From the NCBI GenBank assembly GCA_002306975.1, contig DBTI01000094.1:1193-60600 (forward strand): 59,408 bases of DNA, written 5' to 3'. This stretch comes from Ruminococcaceae bacterium UBA1320 (GTDB lineage Bacteria; Bacillota; Clostridia; Oscillospirales; Ethanoligenentaceae). Below, in pieces: positions 25,473 through 35,061 of the stretch. The notes below the pieces were generated by a model, which was given only the letters and a program-made list of their open reading frames with translations, was not told the origin of the DNA and made no database searches. The position numbers and the translations under genes were made by a program. Numbering within the stretch: position 1 is the stretch's first letter; each line of letters starts with the position of its first letter.

Positions 25473-26621
25473 TTACTTAATGCACTCTTCATTTAATTGT
25501 GTTTTCACTTTATCTGTTAACCTTCTGCCATATATCCCTTTTAACTTTGCTTTGTGTCTATACATGGCCTCGTCAGCTTTAATGAATGCGGAATATATGT
25601 TGTCAGCGCCTTTGCTGTCATAAACAGCAAATCCATAAGCAAGCTCAATTTTATGTGCACTGTTTTGGTTGATTTTTTTCAAGGTGTCATCCAAACCGGA
25701 TAATGTAAATTTTACAATCATTTGTCGTGGATCATCGCAAAGCACACAAAACTCATCACCGCCGATCCGATATGTTTTGCCAATGCCCTTAAAACATTCA
25801 TTAATTATTTTAGCGGCGCTGATAATCATTTCATCGCCTGCTTTGTGACCGTATTTATCATTGGTTTCTTTTAAATAATTTAAATCAAACATAACAATAG
25901 CAACATCTCTATTGTGCTCAATTTTATCCATTTCATTTTCAAATACTGCCCGGTTTTTAACACCTGTCTGCATATCGTATGTAAATTGCATCTCCCGCAA
26001 AAAGATATAATATAGCAGCAGAGATAAAGCAACGCTGTTCCAAACTATTGTTAATCCTAAAAACATACATTGAAAAACTGTAGCGGCTAATGGAAATATA
26101 GCAATTAAAGCAAATACTAAAATATCTCTTTCACCGTGCTCTAAAATGTTTTTGTAAGCTGCTTTTACCATAAATACATAGTAAATCAAACAAATTAGAA
26201 TCATCACAGGCAGTAAGCTGCCGCGAGTATAATAGTTATGTGAATCAACAAAGAAAATCCACCCTGTTTTATAGCTTAAAATGCTCATAAGGGCGTTAAT
26301 GTATAACGGAAATTCCAACAATCTTTTATAAAAAGTCTTTATTTTTTTACCATAGCAAAAGCGGAAAAGGATATATGGAACTATAGGGCTCAACGAAAAT
26401 CCCAATATGTTTGCTATTCGGTTAGGCACAACCAAATTGCTGTCGGTTGAATATAGCATGATAGTCGTTATTGATTCCAAAATCAACAATGCAATTGTAA
26501 TCAATGACGCAATTATATAATTTACATTTTGCCTATTTTCGCTGATATGACGTTTTGCCATTAATATAGTGAAGCAAATCGTTATAATCGACCAGACATC
26601 TGTAACAATTGCAGATACCAT
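25473..26621 (-). CDS. Membrane diguanylate cyclase
   Basis: 382 residues. The N-terminal half (1-205) has about seven membrane helices with little soluble loop, like the 7TM sensor modules found before GGDEF domains. The C-terminal GGDEF domain (about 212-375) keeps YRIGGDEFCVLCDD and the metal-binding FDLNYLKETND, so it should make c-di-GMP from GTP. I do not see an RxxD inhibitory site at the usual place before GGDEF. No EAL or HD-GYP partner is encoded in the window. Single gene, convergent with kimA. Confidence 0.9.
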   Translation of the reverse strand: MVSAIVTDVWSIITICFTILMAKRHISENRQNVNYIIASLITIALLILESITTIMLYSTDSNLVVPNRIANILGFSLSPIVPYILFRFCYGKKIKTFYKRLLEFPLYINALMSILSYKTGWIFFVDSHNYYTRGSLLPVMILICLIYYVFMVKAAYKNILEHGERDILVFALIAIFPLAATVFQCMFLGLTIVWNSVALSLLLYYIFLREMQFTYDMQTGVKNRAVFENEMDKIEHNRDVAIVMFDLNYLKETNDKYGHKAGDEMIISAAKIINECFKGIGKTYRIGGDEFCVLCDDPRQMIVKFTLSGLDDTLKKINQNSAHKIELAYGFAVYDSKGADNIYSAFIKADEAMYRHKAKLKGIYGRRLTDKVKTQLNEECIK

Positions 26622-26874
26622 TATCCTATTGTTTCCTTCTTTTCTATCTAAAATCGTTTGTTATTATTTTAGTATATCATAGTAATATAAATAATTAAAG
26701 TAATAACCTATGGCTGAGATATTCCTATCTGTTTGACACCACAAAACCCCTCCAGATTAGTTGAGTTTCGTGGAGGGCATGCAGTATTACATGCCAGCCT
26801 TTCAGACCGTGAAATGCGCAACATTTCCATCTGTGATATAATGTGAAACATAAGAATGAACGGGAGACAACATA

Positions 26875-27918
26875 ATGATTAAACCAAAACAACTTAAAAA
26901 GGGCTCTAATATTGCCATTATTTCACCGTCTTGCGGTCTGCCTTTTCTATTTCCTGATATATACGAGCTTGGTCTGCGAAATCTCCGCGAACTTGGTTTT
27001 AATATCACAGAAATGCCTTCGGCAAGACTGTCACCCGATGAGCTTTATCAGAACCCGGAGCTGCGTGCGAGTGATATAAACCGTGCTTTTGCAGACAATA
27101 ACATTGACGGCATAATCTGTTCCATCGGCGGCTATGAATCGGTAAGGATTTTGCGCTATCTTGATGCGCAGACTATTCTTGGCAACCCGAAGTTAATTAT
27201 GGGCTTTTCAGACGCCACTACTATTTTATCTTATATAAATACGCTTGGGCTTGTCACGTTTTACGGTCCTACTGTTATGGCGGGTTTTGCTCAAATGAGA
27301 AACCTACCCGCAGAATTTGAGGAACATCTTAAAACCTTTTTATTATGCGATTTTGAAACCTATGCGTACAAGCCGTATCCGGTGTGGACAAATGGCTATA
27401 AAGATTGGAACGACAAGGCAACGCTCGGCGAATGCACTGAGTTTTACCCAAGTGACGGCTTGAGCTTTTTGCAGGGCGAAGCTGCCGTGGAAGGCACGCT
27501 TTGGGGCGGCTGCATTGAGGTTTTGGAGTTTTTAAAATCAACCGCGTTTTACCCTCATGATGATTTTTGGAACGGCAAAATCCTGTTTTTTGAAACCTCT
27601 GAGGATAAACCGCTCCCGATGCAGGTCGGTTACATGCTCCGCAACTATGGCGTGCAGGGTGCTTTGAACAAAATAAACGGTATTATCTTCGCCCGCCCAA
27701 AGGATTACACACTCGGCGAAAAAGAGGAACTCAGAAAGACAATTCTTGATATTTGCCGCACTGAGTTTGGTGCAAAGGATATACCGGTTGCGTTTGGCGC
27801 TGATTTTGGTCACACTGATCCGAAAGTAATTTTGCCGTTTGGCTGCAAGGTGCGGCTCGACCCTAGAGCCGGCACGATCACGCTGATGGAAACCCCGTTC
27901 AGCCGCGTGCAGAAGTAG
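26875..27918 (+). CDS. S66-family LD-carboxypeptidase (MccF-like)
   Basis: 347 residues, no signal peptide, so cytoplasmic. Nucleophile Ser112 in LIMGFSDATTI, a Glu in EGTLWGGCIEVL and a His in GADFGHTDPK form the Ser-Glu-His triad of family S66. Members either trim the terminal D-Ala from muropeptides during murein recycling or, as MccF, cleave toxic peptide-nucleotides. TATAAT at 26837-26842 and GGGAG 7 bases before the ATG. Its last 20 bases overlap the end of the convergent GNAT gene. Confidence 0.9.
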   Translation: MIKPKQLKKGSNIAIISPSCGLPFLFPDIYELGLRNLRELGFNITEMPSARLSPDELYQNPELRASDINRAFADNNIDGIICSIGGYESVRILRYLDAQTILGNPKLIMGFSDATTILSYINTLGLVTFYGPTVMAGFAQMRNLPAEFEEHLKTFLLCDFETYAYKPYPVWTNGYKDWNDKATLGECTEFYPSDGLSFLQGEAAVEGTLWGGCIEVLEFLKSTAFYPHDDFWNGKILFFETSEDKPLPMQVGYMLRNYGVQGALNKINGIIFARPKDYTLGEKEELRKTILDICRTEFGAKDIPVAFGADFGHTDPKVILPFGCKVRLDPRAGTITLMETPFSRVQK

Positions 27919-28681
27919 TTCCGAAATTTATTTCATACGCTACATATTCATGGTCAATATGATAGCCCAGCTTTTGCGCTAATGCTGCCGACTGCGTGTT
28001 TGCCGCGTCCCAGCTCGGGTATAGCCCTCGCTCCAAACATTCAAGAATCAGCATTGAAGCGCAGGCAAGCGCGAGCCCTTTTTTGCGGTATTTCTTTTTC
28101 GTATCAATTTCAATCTCTATGCCTTTATCATAAACAGTGTAAGATGACGCGCCGCTGACGATCTCGCCGTTATGTACCGCCGCAAAACCAAGCCCGTATT
28201 TTTCAAAGCCTTGATAGGTTGGGAACAGGGCGCACAAATCCGACGACCACTTTTCTGCTTTACCCTTATTATATAGCGCTTCATCAATCCGCTCTATTTT
28301 AAATTCCTTTGGTATGCGCTCAATAAATGAGTTCAATTTTTCTTTGTCGAACACATCCGGCTCTTTTTTTATGGCGTAGCGCATGAGCCTGCGGCATTTA
28401 TTTTTATATTCCTGTTCAATCAAATCCGCCCAGCCTTCATTTTGCGGAATGGCCAAAACAGATTGTGATGATTCCGGCAGGTTCTTTACAGGCTCGATAT
28501 TCGGAACACCTGCGAAAAAGCAGATGTCCCCTGTTAAAATTTGAGCTGATTTCGGGTCTTCTATATGATCAGCCCATGCGTTGCCCATAATACCCTGCAG
28601 GCATGACCATATGGGGGTTTCGTTCCAGCCGTCAAACAGCGCGGCTATTTTTTTCATATCTTTCTTTTCTAATTGAACCAT
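27899..28681 (-). CDS. GNAT-family N-acetyltransferase
   Basis: 260 residues of the GNAT acetyltransferase type with an extended N-terminal domain. The acetyl-CoA-binding motif is in EIEIDTKKKYRKKGLALACA (basic RKKGLA loop, about 200-212), followed by SWDAANTQSAALAQKLGY, the usual motif B helix (N, A, L, L, G). Soluble and cytoplasmic. Substrate cannot be told. Convergent overlap of 20 bases with the S66 peptidase gene. A hairpin GCTTCGGT/ACCGAAGC (28710-28729) stands in its 5' leader. Confidence 0.85.
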   Translation of the reverse strand: MVQLEKKDMKKIAALFDGWNETPIWSCLQGIMGNAWADHIEDPKSAQILTGDICFFAGVPNIEPVKNLPESSQSVLAIPQNEGWADLIEQEYKNKCRRLMRYAIKKEPDVFDKEKLNSFIERIPKEFKIERIDEALYNKGKAEKWSSDLCALFPTYQGFEKYGLGFAAVHNGEIVSGASSYTVYDKGIEIEIDTKKKYRKKGLALACASMLILECLERGLYPSWDAANTQSAALAQKLGYHIDHEYVAYEINFGTTSARG

Positions 28682-28845
28682 TTAAGATGCCTCCAAAAGC
28701 ATAATTGCAGGCTTCGGTGTTGAACCGAAGCTTGTATTTTTATTGGCTTAGCCGCAATTTCAAATTGCGTAGCGCAACGGTTAACATAGCAGAAATTAAT
28801 ATAAGCACCGTTTGCGGCGGAAATTTTTTTGAATACCCAATTTCA

Positions 28846-30024
28846 CTATTGCTCTTTACGCAAAAGTGTTTCATATCTGTGTGAAAACGAAAGTTTTAAT
28901 AATACAGGCGTAATGATGGTTGTGAGTATTACAACAAGAATAGTTGGCAGAAAAACCTGATTGTTAATAATGCCTGCCTGCAGGCCGATATTGGCGGTTA
29001 TAATAGCCACTTCCCCGCGTGAGACCATGCCAACGCCGACCTGAAGGGATTCGCTTCTGCTCATTTTGAATATTCGTGCCGCTCCTCCGCAGCCGATAAC
29101 CTTGCCAATCACGGCAACAAGGAGCATGCAAATCGCAATCAGCATTGTATTTAGGCTAAAGCCTTCCAAGTTTGTTTCTATCCCTACACTTGCAAAGAAA
29201 ATCGGAGCAAGAAAGCCTGATGATATGGATTTTAAGCCTCGTTCCAGTGTTTCTTTGTGGACAAACTGCGATAGCAGCAAACCGCATAAATATGCGCCGG
29301 TGATCGCAGCAATACCCACGCTTTCTGCGATAAATGCAGCAAGCATAGCAGCGGCTATTGAAAACGTTAGAAATGTACGGCTTGGCTGAATGTCTTTGAG
29401 CAATTTATTGAGCAGCTTTGGCAAAAACAGAATCGCTATAATCGAAATTACGCAAAAGGCTAAAATCTCGGTAATCATTACAGCCAGTGAACCGCTCCCG
29501 CTGTTTCCACCTTTTCCCGATACTGCAAGCAAAACTGAGATAATAATAAGACCGAGTATATCGTCTATTACGGCGGCGCCGAGAATATTGATGCCAACAC
29601 GCGTGTTCAGCTTGCCAAGTTCAGCAAGCGTTTCAACCGTGATACTTACGCTGGTTGCAGTTAAGATAACGCCGATAAATATGTTTTGCCAAAAATCCTG
29701 AAAAAACAGGTAAGCGCTCAGTGTGCCTAATAACAAAGGTACAGTAATGCCTGCTATTGCTATTACAAATGCGGAAAGCCCCGCCTTTTTAAACTCGGTC
29801 AAGTTTGTTTCAAGCCCTGCCAAAAACATCAGCATGATCACGCCAAGGTTGGCAAGCAGCTTTATATTGCTGTCATAGGCCACCAGATGAAATGCTACCG
29901 GCCCGATAAGCACACCCGCGATCAGCGCGCCGAGGACTTCGGGCATTTTAAATTTGCGGGCTGCAATGCCGCCAACCTTTGTAGCCACCAAAATCAGCGC
30001 AATTTGAAGTAATACTTTTTCCAT
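28846..30024 (-). CDS. CPA2 Na+/H+ antiporter
   Basis: 392 residues from ATG 30024, which follows ATAGGAGG; the longer frame to 30135 would read through a terminator hairpin and is rejected. About 12-13 membrane helices. The central ion-binding region AAVIDDILGLIIISVLLA carries the paired Asp typical of electrogenic CPA2 exchangers, and LEPIG-type motifs appear as ALIAGVLIGPVAF. No regulatory RCK (TrkA) domain follows. Likely exports Na+ (or K+) in exchange for protons. A structured leader with a terminator right before the ribosome site precedes it. Confidence 0.9.
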   Translation of the reverse strand: MEKVLLQIALILVATKVGGIAARKFKMPEVLGALIAGVLIGPVAFHLVAYDSNIKLLANLGVIMLMFLAGLETNLTEFKKAGLSAFVIAIAGITVPLLLGTLSAYLFFQDFWQNIFIGVILTATSVSITVETLAELGKLNTRVGINILGAAVIDDILGLIIISVLLAVSGKGGNSGSGSLAVMITEILAFCVISIIAILFLPKLLNKLLKDIQPSRTFLTFSIAAAMLAAFIAESVGIAAITGAYLCGLLLSQFVHKETLERGLKSISSGFLAPIFFASVGIETNLEGFSLNTMLIAICMLLVAVIGKVIGCGGAARIFKMSRSESLQVGVGMVSRGEVAIITANIGLQAGIINNQVFLPTILVVILTTIITPVLLKLSFSHRYETLLRKEQ

Positions 30025-30036
30025 ATCGAACCTCCT

Positions 30037-30168
30037 ATAAAAAAACAAGGTGGGAAGCCTAAAAAGGCTTCCCACCCAAGAAGCTGATTCTTGAAAACGA
30101 CCGAAGCCGTCCAACCGAAACAATAATCTTATCAATTTATTATATCACGAGTAAGCGCCCGAAGTAAA
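30037..30168 (-). promoter_or_regulatory. Promoter and attenuator-like leader of the Na+/H+ antiporter
   Basis: Minus-strand TTTACT (30168-30163) and TATAAT (30144-30139) form a promoter. The leader then has hairpin ACGGC-UUCG-GUCGU (30110-30097, stable only in the minus-strand RNA because of a G-U pair), hairpin CAAGAA-UCAGC-UUCUUG (30093-30077) and a perfect 11-bp terminator GGTGGGAAGCC / GGCTTCCCACC (30076-30049) followed by TTGTTTTTTT, directly before AGGAGG. GGCUUC in the first hairpin and GCUUC in the second are complementary to GAAGC(C) of the terminator 5' arm, so an antiterminator is possible. No known riboswitch class identified. Confidence 0.65.
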
Positions 30169-30183
30169 CAATTTTATACAATT

Positions 30184-31134
30184 CTATTTTACCAAATGCA
30201 AAAGGTGGTCATACCCCTCATGCTCCATTTCTTCTTTTGGAACAAACCGCAAAGAAGCGCTGTTTATGCAATATCTGAGTCCGCCGGATTCCTTTGGGCC
30301 ATCTTCAAACACATGCCCCAAATGGGCATTTCCAACACGGCTTTTCACCTCTGTGCGCAACATTCCGTGAGCTATATCCTCAGTTTCTTTCACAACATTC
30401 GGGTCGATCGGTTTTGAAAAGCTTGGCCATCCGCAACCGGACTCAAATTTATCCGTGGAAGCAAACATCGGTTCTCCCGTTGTAATATCAACATATATGC
30501 CTGATTTAAAAGAGTTGAAGTATTCGTTGTGAAAAGGCGGTTCTGTTGCTCTGTTTTGTGTTACATCAAATTGAATGTCTGACAAAGTATTACGGAGCTT
30601 ATCGCCGGTTTCAGCATGATAATCCGCCGGATTGATTATAGCCGCTCTTGCTTTTTCAAACTTTTCCCTTCCGATATGGCAGTAGCCTCCCGGATTTTTA
30701 TCGAGGTACTTTTGGTGGTATTCTTCCGCGGGGTAAAAATTCTCCAGAGGGGTTACCTCTATGGCAACGGGCTTATCCTGCCGCTTTTGCAAATTTTTAA
30801 CCGAACGTTCTATTATTGGTTTGTCAGCGTCATCAATATAATATATACCTGTGCGGTACTGCGTGCCGGTGTCTCCGCCCTGCCGGTTTATTGAGGTAGG
30901 ATTTATCGCTTCATAATACAATCCCAATAAAAACTCAAGGGGCAATATGTTCGGGTCATACACAACCCGCACTGTTTCCGCATGCCCGGTATCGCTGCTG
31001 CAAACTTCTTCATAGGTTGGATCTTGGGTTTTCCCATTGGCATAGCCAACCTCGGTTGAAAGAACACCGCGAATGGACGCGATGTATTTTTCTGTTCCCC
31101 AAAAGCAACCGCCTGCCAAATAAATCTCAGACAT
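30184..31134 (-). CDS. msrAB: Fused peptide-methionine sulfoxide reductase MsrA-MsrB
   Basis: 316 residues. MsrA (about 1-160) with catalytic Cys in LAGGCFWGTEKY reduces S-methionine sulfoxide; MsrB (about 175-310) with catalytic Cys in GGLRYCINSASLRFVP and substrate-pocket FESGCGWPSFSKPI reduces the R form. The order A-B is the common Firmicute fusion. The CxxC zinc pairs of many MsrB proteins are not seen in this one. No signal peptide, so it repairs oxidised cytosolic proteins. Monocistronic, next to the antiporter promoter. Confidence 0.95.
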   Translation of the reverse strand: MSEIYLAGGCFWGTEKYIASIRGVLSTEVGYANGKTQDPTYEEVCSSDTGHAETVRVVYDPNILPLEFLLGLYYEAINPTSINRQGGDTGTQYRTGIYYIDDADKPIIERSVKNLQKRQDKPVAIEVTPLENFYPAEEYHQKYLDKNPGGYCHIGREKFEKARAAIINPADYHAETGDKLRNTLSDIQFDVTQNRATEPPFHNEYFNSFKSGIYVDITTGEPMFASTDKFESGCGWPSFSKPIDPNVVKETEDIAHGMLRTEVKSRVGNAHLGHVFEDGPKESGGLRYCINSASLRFVPKEEMEHEGYDHLLHLVK

Positions 31135-31321
31135 ACAATATCATTCCTGTTCCGCTATTTACTATAGCAATTTAATTTTTTAAAGAGGAGACACATTAAA
31201 CATTTCCGCTTTATTTGTTATGCTAGCTATAATTAAGATATTACTTAATGTCAGCAATATGCATTATGCTATTCGATTAAATTTCAAGAAGAATAGAAGG
31301 AACAGCAGAAAAATTGTATAT

Positions 31322-33931
31322 CTAAATTATTCCGTTCTTTTTTGCTTCATCAATTGCCGCAATTCGGGATGATACACCAAGCTTGCCGTAAATATTCATG
31401 ATATGCGTTTTAACGGTAGCAAGGGATATACACAAGTTAGAGGCAATTTCGGGGTTCGTAAGACCTTTTGAAAGTTCGCTTAAAACTTCAAGCTCACGCG
31501 CGCTCAACAATTCCTTTGAATTTAACTGATTTTTTCCCGAGCAAATCTTTATAACGTCAAAAACAAACTGCCGCTCTCCCCTATTGAGATTTTCGGTATC
31601 TGATTTTAAAAGTTGCTCGAGAAATGGGCAAAGGACATCCTTTTCTAAAAAGAATGGCTGGATTATGCGGTTTTCCCATGCGTAGTAAACCGCTTCTTTT
31701 AGCAAATTGCCGATAACTCTTTTCTGATCTTTATTATCGCCGGCCAGCATCCTGATTTTAAGCAAATCGGCTTCTATCAGGCGAAGATAATTTTTATTTT
31801 CACGAGAAAATGAAAGGATGCTTTCGACTATCGCCTTTGCCTCTTCTTCACTGCCGTTCTTCCACATTACACGGGCATAGAAAAGCTGGGAGGTAAGCGA
31901 TGAGTTTTTGATACCGACAAGCGCTATCTCTTCAATAAAACTGTTGCAAAGATCTTCAGGAAGCAGATTCTGTGAAAGCAAACCGTAAAGCAGACGGTCA
32001 AGCTGCTTATAATTTTTCGAAAAATAGCCATGTGCTATCTTCGCTACTATTTCCACACCCTTTTTAGGGTCTCCGAATAAAAATTCTTTTTCGGCAAGGT
32101 GATATTCATAACCAAGCTCAATCATAGCCGTAGGCATTTTGCATCTTTTTAAAATTTTATCAACTGTTTCCAAAGCTTTTTTTGAATTTTCCTCGTCCAT
32201 GCGTTTATGGTACACGCCTGTTATACCAATGAAATAATTATATCCGAGCGCATCCATGATGGACGAGGATGTGATAAAATCATTCATTTGACGATAGATA
32301 TTGAGGCTTTCATTTAGCCTTCCGGTTTCCTCCAAAATCTGCGCTTTTGTAGACAAAGAATAAAAATAGACAAAAACGTTCGATTTTCCGCCTGCTTCTA
32401 GAGCTTTATCTGTGGATAATCTTGCCCCTTCATAATCTTTTTGTTCCAGGAGTATGTTGGCGTTTTCAAAAAGAATCAATGATTTTGTTACAGGGCTCAA
32501 GCTATAATTTTCAATATCTGAAAATGAAACAGGCAAAGGTGTAATAAATGTTTGTGAATTATTAACGATTAATTCACAAACATATTGCAGACCGCTTTTA
32601 AATCCTTCAAATTCGTCGCGTTCTTCCAGCGCCTTGTATATTTCACTGACACGGGTTATATTGATTCTTCCGAAGTTATACATAAGGCACTGCAGCGACA
32701 GGTTAACATCTGTTAAAAGATAACTGAGCGGCAATTTGTCGATCAGGGTCCATGTTTCCACGGATTCATCCATAGTAATCAAAAGCCGCATAACCTCGCT
32801 GTAATCTTCCACTTTAAATAAATGATAAAGCGCTTCTTCTTTATCGCCATGCGCTTCGAGTATTTTTGCGGCATTCTTTCTGTAATGAATTTGATCCTGT
32901 TTTGGCAGGCATGAGAATTGCTGCTTTAAATATTCGCCCAATATATTATGGTAGCGATAAATACCATTTTCCTCATCTATACAGATAATAAAAAGATTTT
33001 TGGTTGTAAGCCGTTCGATCATACTTTTAAAATCCATGTCACCGATTATATGGAGGCAGATATCTTCATCAAAATAAGACAGCACTCCTGTGACTGTAAG
33101 AAAAAGACGCTCATCTTCTGTCAGCATCTTAAATATTTCGCGTGTCAGATAATCAGCCGCAATACCGCTGCCTGCCGCTTGAAGCAATCCTTTTTTTGCC
33201 CCGCCTGCCGCCGCCACAAGCTGTAGGCCGCCGATCCAGCCTTCAGCGAAATCGTTCATCAAGAGCAGTTCTTCGTCATTTACCTTGAGTTTTAGCGTGT
33301 CTTTTAAAAAGCGCATGCCCTCGTCACAGGTAAACCTCAGCATATCACCGTCAATAAAAAGCAGCTTGCCGGAAACTGCAAGTTCACCCAAATATAGTTT
33401 GGGATCTTCCCGCGAAATCATAAAAATATGCAGGTTTTCCGGCATCGACTTTATAAAATACTCAATCGAGCCCACAAGGGTTTCGTCGGTAATACAGTGC
33501 ATATCATCAAGAACCATGTAATAATCTTTATCACTGCAAAGGTGGTTAATCATCATAGTAAGCAGATTTTGGATTTGTGAGGTTTCAAAATTCGAACGCA
33601 GAAGCGTAAGGATATTCTCAAATTCGTCTCCAAGAAAATTTTCCGCGGCGGCGGCAAAGTAGTGCCAAAATGAAAAAACATTGTTGTTTGTTTCATCCAG
33701 CGTAAGCCATGCGGTATTGTATGGGCCTGTCTCTTTAATAAACGAGGAGATCAGCGTCGTTTTGCCCATTCCGGCCGCGCCTTTTACATAGATAATCTTC
33801 ATAAGCGGGCAGCGGCTGAGCACCGAAAACAGCTCGCTGCGGATAATATACTCCCGTCGCGGCGCGGGCATTTTCAGTTTTGTCGACAGGAGCACCAGAT
33901 CAGATAAACCAACATGTTTCATAATTACCAT
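31322..33931 (-). CDS. MalT-like STAND regulator with LuxR HTH
   Basis: 869 residues. A STAND ATPase module at the N-terminus (Walker A GAAGMGKTTL at about 51-60; Walker B YMVLDDMHCI), a long helical TPR-like middle (about 400-790) that usually binds the inducer, and a C-terminal LuxR helix-turn-helix (about 803-869; LSARELEVLSELSKGLTNPE, then ATVKTHIMNIYGKLG). Such proteins become active as ATP-dependent multimers and switch on nearby genes. Nearest candidate target is the ABC-2 exporter upstream (34096-36754), read in the same direction. Ligand unknown. Confidence 0.9.
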   Translation of the reverse strand: MVIMKHVGLSDLVLLSTKLKMPAPRREYIIRSELFSVLSRCPLMKIIYVKGAAGMGKTTLISSFIKETGPYNTAWLTLDETNNNVFSFWHYFAAAAENFLGDEFENILTLLRSNFETSQIQNLLTMMINHLCSDKDYYMVLDDMHCITDETLVGSIEYFIKSMPENLHIFMISREDPKLYLGELAVSGKLLFIDGDMLRFTCDEGMRFLKDTLKLKVNDEELLLMNDFAEGWIGGLQLVAAAGGAKKGLLQAAGSGIAADYLTREIFKMLTEDERLFLTVTGVLSYFDEDICLHIIGDMDFKSMIERLTTKNLFIICIDEENGIYRYHNILGEYLKQQFSCLPKQDQIHYRKNAAKILEAHGDKEEALYHLFKVEDYSEVMRLLITMDESVETWTLIDKLPLSYLLTDVNLSLQCLMYNFGRINITRVSEIYKALEERDEFEGFKSGLQYVCELIVNNSQTFITPLPVSFSDIENYSLSPVTKSLILFENANILLEQKDYEGARLSTDKALEAGGKSNVFVYFYSLSTKAQILEETGRLNESLNIYRQMNDFITSSSIMDALGYNYFIGITGVYHKRMDEENSKKALETVDKILKRCKMPTAMIELGYEYHLAEKEFLFGDPKKGVEIVAKIAHGYFSKNYKQLDRLLYGLLSQNLLPEDLCNSFIEEIALVGIKNSSLTSQLFYARVMWKNGSEEEAKAIVESILSFSRENKNYLRLIEADLLKIRMLAGDNKDQKRVIGNLLKEAVYYAWENRIIQPFFLEKDVLCPFLEQLLKSDTENLNRGERQFVFDVIKICSGKNQLNSKELLSARELEVLSELSKGLTNPEIASNLCISLATVKTHIMNIYGKLGVSSRIAAIDEAKKNGII

Positions 33932-33993
33932 CCAAAACCTTGCGTAAAAATATTTTATATCAATTCTATCTTTAAAAAGGAAAACAAGGGGAT

Positions 33994-34024
33994 GTTTCTC
34001 CCCCGCCTCCGGCGGAGAAGAAAC
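33994..34024. repeat. GC-rich palindromic repeat, copy 3
   Basis: GTTTCTCCCCCGCC and GGCGGAGAAGAAAC around TCC; arms slightly diverged. It lies between the ABC-2 exporter operon and the MalT-like gene. Confidence 0.8.
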
Positions 34025-34095
34025 AAAAACGATTTTTCTTCGTTTATTAATTGCTATAATATGATTTTATGCTTAATGAAAACTGTTTGCAAGCA

Positions 34096-35061
34096 TCAGA
34101 TTTTTTTAACATATTTCCGCGTCAAAATAACGCAGGACACCGCAAATAGCGCTGCGGAGAAAACAATGATATATAGTAATGGCGCTATGTGAGCAAATGC
34201 GTCACCGTTTTGCAGGTAATGAGCAAAGTCAAGCAGCTGCTTTTGCGGCAGAACCTTGACGACATTGTCAAGAACGGCATTGCCTTTGCTGAATGAATAA
34301 AAGCTTCCCGCCAGCACCGAGCTTAACACTAATATGCTGTTGCCAAGCATGTTGGCGTTGTCCGGTTTTTTTATCAATGTGTGAAGCAGCAAAGCTAATG
34401 ATATACCAAAGAATCCAATCACTGCGTACAACAGCGCATACTGCAAAAGCGAAAAACCGATATCGAACCCCAGAAGTTTCATGATGACAAGCATCAAATA
34501 TTCGGGCAGGAACATTGAGAGGCAGTAAATGCAGTGAGCAGCGAGATAACCGGAAAAGCGGATAGGCGACGACGCTATGCGGGCAAGCTGATTTTGCTCT
34601 TTATCGTCAGCAAAGGTGAAAAGATTCATGAATGTCGACATCAATAAAAACATCATCATAAAGCCTATGATGTTCTCACCGACGCCTCTGTCAGTATTCT
34701 GCAGTTTTACTGGTACATTGGGATTCTTGAGTAATCCCTCAATCATTTTTTTATAATCTTCGCTTTTAAGGGTTTTGATATCATATCTGCCGTTGCCGTT
34801 ATCAATAACAAATGCGTCATACTGCTGCTTTACAAGGCTGGAGTATGGCGGTTCTTTTGTCATGGTGACAACGCTCAGGTATTTTGAGCTAACGGTAGTT
34901 GGCGAAGTTTGACTTACATAAACAATATGACCCTTCACCTGCTGTGTGCCGGTTATATAAATGGCCAGTATGATTGAAACAAGCGTTATCACCGTCATAA
35001 TCAGCACGGCAGGCAGGCGCTGAAGCATCCGGCAGTAATTGTTTTTTAAAACACTCAGCAT
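34096..35061 (-). CDS. ABC-2 type exporter permease (second subunit)
   Basis: 321 residues, ATG 35061 after CGGAGG. TM1 at about 18-38, a large extracytoplasmic loop (40-165), then five membrane helices, the layout of ABC-2 permeases of the YhgE/NatB/DrrB kind. A basic KKPDN loop lies between helices. It overlaps the preceding permease by 7 bases, so the two likely form a heterodimeric channel powered by the ATPase at 35816. Substrate unknown; drug, lantibiotic or ion export are all possible. Confidence 0.85.
   Translation of the reverse strand: MLSVLKNNYCRMLQRLPAVLIMTVITLVSIILAIYITGTQQVKGHIVYVSQTSPTTVSSKYLSVVTMTKEPPYSSLVKQQYDAFVIDNGNGRYDIKTLKSEDYKKMIEGLLKNPNVPVKLQNTDRGVGENIIGFMMMFLLMSTFMNLFTFADDKEQNQLARIASSPIRFSGYLAAHCIYCLSMFLPEYLMLVIMKLLGFDIGFSLLQYALLYAVIGFFGISLALLLHTLIKKPDNANMLGNSILVLSSVLAGSFYSFSKGNAVLDNVVKVLPQKQLLDFAHYLQNGDAFAHIAPLLYIIVFSAALFAVSCVILTRKYVKKI

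Noticed and set aside
28846..30135. Longer antiporter ORF starting at 30135
   Set aside because: The extra 37 residues translate the leader hairpins and terminator; AGGAGG stands before the internal ATG at 30024.
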